From the NCBI GenBank assembly GCA_004352715.1, contig SCFE01000119.1, forward strand, positions 388,111 to 452,110: 64,000 bases of DNA, read 5' to 3'. Both the position numbers and the translations under genes were made by a program. The notes beneath the pieces were generated by a model. It saw only the letters and a program-made list of their open reading frames with translations, did not search any database and was not told the origin of the DNA. This document shows positions 55,393 to 64,000 of the stretch, piece by piece. Numbering within the stretch: position 1 is the first letter of the stretch; every line of letters starts with the position of its first letter. This DNA comes from Hofstenia miamia. Taxonomy: Eukaryota > Xenacoelomorpha > Acoela.

Positions 55393-56585
55393 ATGACACA
55401 TATAGAACAAGTTAATTCTTTTAAATATTTAGGTATCATTTTTGATTCTCAACTTAATTTTACAAAACAAATAACTAGTGTTATTAAGAAAATGGCTATT
55501 TCAATAAAGGCTCTTAGCAATGTATCACAACAGCTTCCAACCACAGCAAAAATTCAATTAATTCACACATTAATACTAAGCCACTTTATTTATGGAAACA
55601 TGCTGTATACCGACATAAATTAACAACTTTTGAATAAATTCAATGTGCAAATAAAATGGGCTATAAAAATAGCAGTTAATTATGTACATAACAGAAATCA
55701 AGAAATTAACAAAAACGTTTCTAAATCCACAATGCATTATCTATAAAAATATACTACTTTTTATACTATTTATAAAAATTTAACTACTTTTTTTAAATAT
55801 TTAATATTGTTCCATACCACAAATCTAACTTTCTATCCTCTAAAATATTGCTTAGACATACTCATAAAACCCGAAAAATTAGCCACTTCAATATAACAAG
55901 AAAATAATGAAAAATTCATTTCTCAACACATCAATAAAAATATAGAATAATTTACCTAAATCTATAAACCAAATAAATAAATTAAAAGTATTCAAAAACG
56001 AAGTTAAAAAATACTTCTGTAGTTATACAAATGAAAGGCTTGAATACAAATGGCGAGGTTTTAAATTTTATAATAGTGAAAAAGTTCAGAAAAAGCTTTA
56101 AGTCTTAAAATTATATCAAATTATACCCTTATTGAAAAAATCATAATCAAAGTTGATAAGAGGCTTCTTCAGCAGAATCTACGTCTGAGAATCATGTACT
56201 GCAAGATATTCTGCCTCAACGCTCACATTATGGAGATAGTCGACTGCGTGGGAGGCTCCCCGGAGTAATCAAAACCAACTCTGAAAGAGAACTTTCTCTA
56301 TTTCCATATCGGCTCCTTCTTGGAATGAAAATCTAGTATTTCTATAACTTAAATGGATGTTTTTATCCGTTTTAAAATAAAAGTTTACTATAATTATTAT
56401 TATTCAATATACCACATCTAACCTAAATTCGCCATAGCCTAAGCTAGTAATTGTAATTATTTTTCCAAATATTATCTTTGTATGGGTTTTGTTCTTTATT
56501 TTTATTGTTAGACGCTATTTAGGGTTGTAAACAGTATTTTATATTGTAAAAAGCAACTCTAAATATAGATATTTCATTTCATTCA
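55393..56585 (+). pseudogene. LINE reverse transcriptase C-terminus and 3' end with nested insertion
   Basis: Encodes HIEQVNSFKYLGIIFDSQLN, TLILSHFIYGNMLYTDIN, then across stops NVQIKWAIKIAVNY, a 'NLPKSINQINKLKVFKNEVK' block and WRGFKFYNS. Compared with the sibling at 52440-52480, about 320 bases (about 56079-56405) are inserted before the final residues. The insert ends AAAATAAAAGTTTACTATAA plus ATT repeats and looks like the 3' end of another retroelement. The LINE 3' UTR then resumes and ends at TTTCATTTCATT (56585). The segment from 56113 recurs at 61770-62240. Confidence 0.75.
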
Positions 56586-56900
56586 TATCCACCCCGACCT
56601 ACTCTGCACCACTTCCATCGCTGATTCAGTTAATACCCATACCCATGCTTCATCGGAGCTTTATTAGGAGTTATTTCGAAAATGTCATTCACATAAAGAG
56701 AAAACAATATTGGTCCAAGTACAGTGCCTTGACGAACTCCGAAATTCCTTTACCCCACCCAATCCGACTATCAACTTGCACGACATGACCCGAAGAAAAG
56801 TAAATACTCAATATAAAAATGTACATTAATTACAAACAAATAAATGCAAACAAAATATAGTAGTAAAATTAAGGAAAAATGCTTTTAAATCAAACCTCAA
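56586..56900 (-). pseudogene. LINE reverse transcriptase palm fragment
   Basis: Minus strand 56662-56745 encodes NFGVRQGTVLGPILFSLYVN, the 'G.PQGTVLGP.LF..YVND' block. Neighbouring sequence is too decayed to read. Confidence 0.65.
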
Positions 56901-57242
56901 TAGACTTACAAATCTATTCACATGGTGAATCTATTTAACTTACAGGAAGAAAAATGTCATTAGTGTAATGACATGAATGACTATTAACGTATTATGTATT
57001 CCCTTTGTCTCCTGATGTAGTTAGGTGTGCTTATATCTGCGAGACTAAAGGACACATAAAATAGTTTAATTTTCATTAGCTTAAAAATAATACTGCATTG
57101 TATCCAGTTTATCATACCTGACAATTACACAACACAACCTGCTCCATGAGCATACACGATCCCAACTGACCCGAATCCAAATTATAATACCCGTACCCAC
57201 CCGATAACCGACATCGGGTCGGGTACCCGATGTCCATCTCTG
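56901..57242 (-). mobile_element. possible hAT terminus
   Basis: Read on the minus strand from 57242 it starts CAGAGATGGACATCGGGTAC and continues CCGACCCGATG. CAGAGATG fits the loose hAT end consensus, and the GGGTACCCGAC pattern is common in hAT-like repeats. No partner end or 8-base duplication was found. Confidence 0.4.
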
Positions 57243-57419
57243 GTTGTTACATATCTGAATAGATTCTATCAATTTTTACTCCTTGCTTACAATTATTCAA
57301 AGAGCTAAGAATAAATTAGTCGCTGTTTTTGCTAAAGCCTCGATTTCAAAGTTCATTGAAAGATAATTTTTTATTTAAAGTTAGATTTTGTTTTCTCTGT
57401 ATTTGACAAAACTTTGTCA
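57243..57419. other. no feature recognised
   Basis: Short AT-rich spacer. Confidence 0.5.
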
Positions 57420-58170
57420 ATCGTGCTGAAGTTTGGCCTAAAACCGTATTAATTTTCTGATAGAATGCGATTTTCTTTGATAAATTTCTTGTAATTGTGC
57501 TAAAAGATTTTTTGTCAAATATTTTGGCAAATTTATGCGTAGTACTAATAATGCGATCGTTATTGGGATCTAATGCGTCGCCTTTCTTGGATATTAATGA
57601 AATATCAGAATTTTTTTAACATATCTGGAAATTTGTTGTCACTAAGGCATTGATTAAAAGCTAAAGAAGATATTTGCCAAATATATGAAAATACTTTTTA
57701 ATTATCCAATATAGCAAGTGACTGGAGCTGCATGACTTGTTTTCATCATGATTAGGAATTTATTTTTTTAAATCGTACTATGAAATTATGTTGAAGTTAA
57801 CTTGATTATTGACGTTACTATTAATTTTAGTGTTAGAAGCAACTTTGTTTTCGATTGATTTAAATTCAAACTTACCCATATTTTCAAAAGTTCTATTAAA
57901 TACATTTGCGATTTTGCGTTTAGTCTTGAATATCATGTTTTCATCTCGTAACGCCTTCAATGTTTGTATTTAAACCTTTACATTTGCCAATGCTTCCGTT
58001 TACAAAATTCAATTTTTTACTAGATCTTTTTAATTGTTTAAAATAATCTTTAGCCCCAGAGGCATACTTTGATTTACGACGCTTCTTAATTACATGCTTT
58101 GTTGCAAGTCTAAGGGTACTACATGCAAAAATTCAGATTGACTTGATGTATTTATTATATCAAATAATGC
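57420..58170 (-). pseudogene. LINE ORF2 fragment before and at the start of the reverse transcriptase
   Basis: Minus strand, with breaks: KHVIKKRRKSKYASGAKDYF, LKRSSKKLNF, then KRKIANVFNRTFENMGKFEF ('IAN.FN.YF..I'), and further on KKGDALDPNNDRIIS followed by KFAKIFDK, the 'KKGD..D..NYRPISLL....KIFEK' block. It lies between endonuclease and palm of a non-LTR element. Confidence 0.65.
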
Positions 58171-58176
58171 CTCCAA

Positions 58177-58966
58177 AGTGAGTGGACACTTTTCATGTAA
58201 AAACTTGAAAATTCAGGATCAACGAAAATGAAGACAATAATGCAAAAATTCCTGTAAGTCGATCAGAATCATAAATATTAAAGGATTTCACAGTCATTGG
58301 AGCCAAATGCATTATTGGTTCAATTTTCAACCAAATACTAAGGAATCATCACCAATTGTTAGTAAACTTAGTCATTTCTTGGAAAAGAACCTTACATCAT
58401 GCAATATAATACATAATTTACCTCTTGAGAAATATTATGTGTATTCAGTTTTATGAACACAAATTACAATTTTTATATATTTAAAACGTTTTTACACAGT
58501 TGCAGTGCAATTAATTTATTTAGAATAAAATATTGATAACTGCAAAAAATTTGTATTTATTAAATTTTGGATGGTTTTGAATGCAAATGATTATCCTTCA
58601 GCATGGGATTAGCTTCAGACAAGTCTCAGAAAAAAGTAAAATTTTGTAACATTGTTGCCATAAATGACGATATTTTTATCACTTTGTAAATTGAAGAACT
58701 AGAAATCACATTTAAAAGAGCACCTAAATAGCACATCCATTTTAAATCAAAGAAACTACAATTAATGTCATTTGACACTGAGAAGTGTATCAACAATAAG
58801 AAACTGATATTTTTGTTACATAAGAGACAAAATTTTCAAAACTAAAAAAGGTTGCTTTCGATTTCACAGAAATTGGTTCTAATCATTTTCTTGATATATA
58901 ATGTTAGAAAAATTGGCAAGCAAAGCCTTAGTTATAAATAGGGTCACAGAAAATGTTCACTCACTG
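58177..58966. mobile_element. possible non-autonomous Tc1-like element
   Basis: AGTGAGTGGACACTTTTCAT at the left and, inward from the right, CAGTGAGTGAACATTTTCTG. The first 14 or so bases match with few differences. The interior is AT-rich and non-coding. Confidence 0.4.
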
Positions 58967-59040
58967 AATACCACTACTTTTTTTAACTAAGCAGACAGTA
59001 GTCTACAGGGTTGTGTATCTTAGCAATGAAAAACGATACT

Positions 59041-60294
59041 AATAATATTTCGTATGTGATTCCCCCTCCTACATTTAATATAATTTCTTAACAATTAATA
59101 AATGTGAATTTTTCACATTTTACCAAAAAACAACCACTTTGAAGACCGGTGAGAAGAGATTTCCCGCCGATATCATACTCATATGCTACATTATCATGTT
59201 TTTATACCAAATATCAACTTTTGATGGGGTATGCAAATTCATATTAGAAACTTAGATTTTCAGAGATAGTCTACTGTAATATCTTTAATAAAAACATTAG
59301 ATTAAAAGAGATATATATCGCTCAACTTGAGCATCCTCAATTTACAGAATTTTCCCTCTAAATATGCATTATTTAATTAAAAGATATTATTAATCAATTA
59401 AACGTTGATTAGAGGTAATTTGTGCTGATATATGTAGTCATCTTTGATGTTAAGACTTGGTTGCATTCATCTTATGTGTATACTTTTGATTGCTTTTAAA
59501 TTTTTGATGATGGTAGATCTTAAAATTATGATGTCATAATTGAATCCATATTTTCTTAGGTGTTCTGATATTAGTAGTAATATAGGGGCAGGCTTGAGGT
59601 CACAAACTGATATTTCGACCAGGGTGATTCACTGATATCGAGGGAGTGTTTGCAAATGTTAATTAGTGAGTCATTCTACTTGACAAATGTTTTGACATCT
59701 CCGCTAATGGATTTTCANAATAATATTTCGTATGTGGTTCCCCCTCATACATTTAATATAATTTCTTAGCAATTAATAAATGTGAATTTTTCACATTTTA
59801 CCAAAAAACAACCACTTTGAAGACCGGTGAGAAGAGATTTCCCGCCAAGATATCATACTCATATGCTACATTATCATGTTTTTATACCAAATATCAACTT
59901 TTGATGGGGTATGCAAATTCATATTAGAAACTTAGATTTTCAGAGATAGTCTACTGTAATATCTTTAATAAAAACATTAGATTAAAAGAGATATATATCG
60001 CTCAACTTGAGCATCCTCAATTTACAGAATTTTCCCTCTAAATATGCATTATTTAATTAAAAGATATTATTAATCAATTAAACGTTGATTAGAGGTAATT
60101 TGTGCTGATATATGTAGTCATCTTTGATGTTAAGACTTGGTTGCATTCATCTCATGTATATACTTTTGATTACTTTTAAATTTTTGATGATGGTAGATCT
60201 TAAAATTATGATGTCATAATTGAATCCATATTTTCTTAGGTGTTCTGATATTGTTGACTTAGTTTTGTGTTCTTTTATTCTTCTGCTTAGTTGT
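59041..60294. repeat. duplicated repeat block across a single N, with Penelope 3' ends
   Basis: 59041-59575 and 59719-60250 are nearly identical; N at 59718. At 59497-59572 and 60170-60294 the minus strand carries degraded copies of the Penelope-like GIY-YIG end (similar to 54285-54405). The words GACCAGGGTGATTCACTGAT recur at 59620 and 60299. Probably unmerged allelic contigs. Confidence 0.7.
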
Positions 60295-60497
60295 TCGACC
60301 AGGGTGATTCACTGATATCGAGGGAGTGTTTGCAAATGTTAATTAGTGAGTCATTCTACTTGACAAATGTTTTGACATCTCCGCTAATGGATTTTCAGTG
60401 ACGTCAGATATTTTTAAGTATGTCTACTAATGGATTTCAATTAGTAATGCTTTTAATTGATTTACATGTTAGGGCCATTTTTTGGTATGAGTAATTT
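60295..60497. repeat. dispersed repeat
   Basis: 60299-60400 repeats 59618-59717; 60415-60497 resembles 50465-50545. Confidence 0.55.
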
Positions 60498-61497
60498 NNN
60501 NNNNNNNNNNNNNNNNNNNNNNNNNNNNNNNNNNNNNNNNNNNNNNNNNNNNNNNNNNNNNNNNNNNNNNNNNNNNNNNNNNNNNNNNNNNNNNNNNNNN
60601 NNNNNNNNNNNNNNNNNNNNNNNNNNNNNNNNNNNNNNNNNNNNNNNNNNNNNNNNNNNNNNNNNNNNNNNNNNNNNNNNNNNNNNNNNNNNNNNNNNNN
60701 NNNNNNNNNNNNNNNNNNNNNNNNNNNNNNNNNNNNNNNNNNNNNNNNNNNNNNNNNNNNNNNNNNNNNNNNNNNNNNNNNNNNNNNNNNNNNNNNNNNN
60801 NNNNNNNNNNNNNNNNNNNNNNNNNNNNNNNNNNNNNNNNNNNNNNNNNNNNNNNNNNNNNNNNNNNNNNNNNNNNNNNNNNNNNNNNNNNNNNNNNNNN
60901 NNNNNNNNNNNNNNNNNNNNNNNNNNNNNNNNNNNNNNNNNNNNNNNNNNNNNNNNNNNNNNNNNNNNNNNNNNNNNNNNNNNNNNNNNNNNNNNNNNNN
61001 NNNNNNNNNNNNNNNNNNNNNNNNNNNNNNNNNNNNNNNNNNNNNNNNNNNNNNNNNNNNNNNNNNNNNNNNNNNNNNNNNNNNNNNNNNNNNNNNNNNN
61101 NNNNNNNNNNNNNNNNNNNNNNNNNNNNNNNNNNNNNNNNNNNNNNNNNNNNNNNNNNNNNNNNNNNNNNNNNNNNNNNNNNNNNNNNNNNNNNNNNNNN
61201 NNNNNNNNNNNNNNNNNNNNNNNNNNNNNNNNNNNNNNNNNNNNNNNNNNNNNNNNNNNNNNNNNNNNNNNNNNNNNNNNNNNNNNNNNNNNNNNNNNNN
61301 NNNNNNNNNNNNNNNNNNNNNNNNNNNNNNNNNNNNNNNNNNNNNNNNNNNNNNNNNNNNNNNNNNNNNNNNNNNNNNNNNNNNNNNNNNNNNNNNNNNN
61401 NNNNNNNNNNNNNNNNNNNNNNNNNNNNNNNNNNNNNNNNNNNNNNNNNNNNNNNNNNNNNNNNNNNNNNNNNNNNNNNNNNNNNNNNNNNNNNNNN
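60498..61497. other. assembly gap, 1000 N
   Basis: Exactly 1000 N. Confidence 0.99.
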
Positions 61498-61768
61498 TCA
61501 TTGTTATAAAATTTGTATCCTAGCCATGACTTTCCAGATATATATTTTTGCTTAAGGAAGATTTTTAAATGCTTTTTAAAAGGTTTCAATTTTTCAATAT
61601 TTTTAATTTCTTTAGGTAGCGAATTCCAGGTTCGAATGGCGACATTAATGAAGGATTTCTTTAAAACATTCTTCTTATACTTAACGCATGTGAAAAGCTT
61701 TGATCTTGAATTCTGTTTATGAATAAATCCCGGTATTTTAATCGTATTATAAGGTGGTAGGTTTCTGA
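61498..61768 (-). pseudogene. LINE reverse transcriptase C-terminal end, minus copy 3
   Basis: Minus-strand KPFKKHLKIFLKQKYISGKS and upstream blocks match 48901-49200 closely. It ends abruptly at N 61769. Confidence 0.7.
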
Positions 61769-61769
61769 N

Positions 61770-62512
61770 ATCAAATTATACCCTTATTGAAAAAATCATA
61801 ATCAAAGTTGATAGGCTTCTTCAGCAGAATCTACTTCTCAGAATCATGTACTGCAAGATATTCTGCCTCGACGCTCACATTATGGAGATAGTCGACTGCG
61901 TGGGAGGCTCCCCGGAGTAATCAAAACCAACTCTGAAGGAGAACTTTCTCTATTTCCATATCGGCTCCTTCGTGGAATGAAAATCTAGTATTTCTATAAC
62001 TTAAATGGATGTTTTTATCCGTTTTAAAATAAAAGTTTATTATAATTATTATTATTCAATATACCACATCTAACCTAAATTCGCCATAGCCTAAGCTAGT
62101 AATTGTAATTATTTTTGCAAATATTATCTTTGTATGTGTTTTGTTCCTTTATTTCTATTGTTAGACGCTATTTAGGGTTGTAAACAGTATTTTATATTGT
62201 AAAAAGCAACTCTAAATATAGATATTTCACTTCATTTCCGATCGTTATTGTTCTTCTTCCACTCATTGCTCATTGAAATGCTGAAAAAGTTTTAAAGCAT
62301 TGATTTTTTATGATTTTGTTTTATTGTACCAAAATTCATAAAAAATTTCCATTAAAAAGCACGTAAGATAAGACTTTTCAGGTGAATTAATTAAAATTAT
62401 TTTCACATAAATTCTTAGGCTTCTTGGAGTGAACAAACATTCCACAAGTATGTGTCAATTAATATATGCTCTAATATTAAGTCATTTTAACTATGCCAAT
62501 ATACTCTACACA
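61770..62512 (+). pseudogene. LINE 3' ends, composite of two earlier segments
   Basis: 61770-62240 matches 56113-56585 (nested insert plus LINE 3' UTR). From about 62235 it matches 52880-53155, reading into the start of a reverse transcriptase C-terminus (MCQLIYALILSHFNYANILY at 62450-62510) before the gap. Confidence 0.75.
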
Positions 62513-63512
62513 NNNNNNNNNNNNNNNNNNNNNNNNNNNNNNNNNNNNNNNNNNNNNNNNNNNNNNNNNNNNNNNNNNNNNNNNNNNNNNNNNNNNNNNN
62601 NNNNNNNNNNNNNNNNNNNNNNNNNNNNNNNNNNNNNNNNNNNNNNNNNNNNNNNNNNNNNNNNNNNNNNNNNNNNNNNNNNNNNNNNNNNNNNNNNNNN
62701 NNNNNNNNNNNNNNNNNNNNNNNNNNNNNNNNNNNNNNNNNNNNNNNNNNNNNNNNNNNNNNNNNNNNNNNNNNNNNNNNNNNNNNNNNNNNNNNNNNNN
62801 NNNNNNNNNNNNNNNNNNNNNNNNNNNNNNNNNNNNNNNNNNNNNNNNNNNNNNNNNNNNNNNNNNNNNNNNNNNNNNNNNNNNNNNNNNNNNNNNNNNN
62901 NNNNNNNNNNNNNNNNNNNNNNNNNNNNNNNNNNNNNNNNNNNNNNNNNNNNNNNNNNNNNNNNNNNNNNNNNNNNNNNNNNNNNNNNNNNNNNNNNNNN
63001 NNNNNNNNNNNNNNNNNNNNNNNNNNNNNNNNNNNNNNNNNNNNNNNNNNNNNNNNNNNNNNNNNNNNNNNNNNNNNNNNNNNNNNNNNNNNNNNNNNNN
63101 NNNNNNNNNNNNNNNNNNNNNNNNNNNNNNNNNNNNNNNNNNNNNNNNNNNNNNNNNNNNNNNNNNNNNNNNNNNNNNNNNNNNNNNNNNNNNNNNNNNN
63201 NNNNNNNNNNNNNNNNNNNNNNNNNNNNNNNNNNNNNNNNNNNNNNNNNNNNNNNNNNNNNNNNNNNNNNNNNNNNNNNNNNNNNNNNNNNNNNNNNNNN
63301 NNNNNNNNNNNNNNNNNNNNNNNNNNNNNNNNNNNNNNNNNNNNNNNNNNNNNNNNNNNNNNNNNNNNNNNNNNNNNNNNNNNNNNNNNNNNNNNNNNNN
63401 NNNNNNNNNNNNNNNNNNNNNNNNNNNNNNNNNNNNNNNNNNNNNNNNNNNNNNNNNNNNNNNNNNNNNNNNNNNNNNNNNNNNNNNNNNNNNNNNNNNN
63501 NNNNNNNNNNNN
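62513..63512. other. assembly gap, 1000 N
   Basis: Exactly 1000 N. Confidence 0.99.
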
Positions 63513-63559
63513 TAATTATTTTACATCTGAAATATCAGTCTATTTACCCATTGTGATGA

Positions 63560-63945
63560 TTTTCAAATGAAAACATTCATCTGCTATTTTGGAGTGAAGG
63601 TGTTGTCAATCCTCTTAGGGCACAGTGACAATCTGTCCAGAACTATACAGAATCCCGATTTGTCAGCAACTGATGAAAATTTCGGGCTTTCAATACAAGC
63701 CAAAAAATGGGAGATCTCAGATCCAACAATACCAAGAAAGAGAAAAATACCTTAGCGGTTCATAGTTTAGTATCTTGATTGAAGTTATAATAACATCACC
63801 GACCTGGAAGTGTATTACAGAAAATACTTTTACAATTGAATTGATACCATTGTTAATTCAACCAAAGCCCGATTTTACCAACAAGGTTATCAGAATTATG
63901 AGAATATTGAGTAACTTTTAATTAATGCGGTCAAGGGCACACCCC
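63560..63945 (+). pseudogene. hAT-type transposase fragment (ZMYM1/DUF4371-like)
   Basis: Encodes FGVKVLSILLGHSDNLSRTI, QNPDLSATDENFGLS, ISDPTIPRKRKIP, then after a stop YYRKYFYN, STKARFYQQGYQNYENIE and LLINA. This order ('G.KL...LF...D.LS..LQ...LSA', 'P.LPR.RK.P', 'Y.R..Y...LD.....I..RF.Q.GY..Y..LE.LL') is that of the C-terminal half of hAT-related transposases with a DUF4371 domain. Stops make it non-functional, and the upstream part is in the gap. Confidence 0.65.
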
Positions 63946-64000
63946 ATCACTCCATGGATTCATAAGGATATCAAAATTTATGAGAGAGACATTGACCCTC

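Noticed and set aside
57160-57245. GGGTCGGGTACCCG-rich stretch considered as a structural RNA or regulatory hairpin
   Set aside because: The CAGAGATG terminus and repeat-like composition fit a transposon end better.

Overview
This is a eukaryotic, metazoan nuclear scaffold. It is strongly AT-rich by eye and contains spliced genes with GT-AG introns, (TA)n and trinucleotide microsatellites, and many decayed transposons. Two of the three host genes are clearly animal: an IGF2BP/IMP-type RNA-binding protein and the ciliary protein KATNIP (KIAA0556). The third is a mitochondrial enoyl-CoA hydratase (ECHS1). The phylum is not resolved from sequence alone. Useful clues are the bimodal intron sizes (42-48 bases beside several kilobases) and good splice acceptors placed 0 and 5 bases before the ECHS1 and KATNIP start codons, which could mean spliced-leader trans-splicing.

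Layout. 1-8460 is transposon-dense: a broken piggyBac copy, a LINE fragment, the C-terminal part of a retroelement protein, an exon-like piece encoding a DNL-type zinc finger, and a second piggyBac copy whose TTAA target sites and terminal repeats are still present (5544-8451). 10684-27182 is the IGF2BP-like gene on the minus strand, in 13 coding exons (659 aa: two RRMs, four KH domains); its introns hold Tc1/mariner, LINE and microsatellite debris. 27.2-30.9 kb holds LTR-like repeats and small inverted-repeat elements. 30951-31784 is an uninterrupted ECHS1, followed on the same strand by KATNIP (33304-37982, five exons, about 1371 aa, four repeated modules). From 38 kb to the end I see no certain host gene. 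That stretch contains two Penelope-like elements with internally inverted parts, many LINE 3' ends, a DNA transposon with terminal inverted repeats of about 185 bases carrying a Cys-rich ORF (46613-48637, with a second copy ending at 52224), a small hAT-like MITE with an 8-base target duplication, and hAT-like pieces at 57.2 and 63.6 kb.

The three host genes act in different places: cytoplasmic mRNA binding, mitochondrial fatty-acid/amino-acid oxidation, and the ciliary base. Nothing suggests a shared pathway; only ECHS1 and KATNIP are co-oriented neighbours.

Assembly caveats. There are four runs of exactly 1000 N, one of 199 N, and several gaps of 1-12 N flanked by near-identical direct repeats. 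These look like unmerged contig overlaps or alleles, not real tandem duplications. They affect the end of KATNIP, the piggyBac copy, one LINE and several repeats. No rRNA, tRNA, CRISPR or prokaryotic feature was found.
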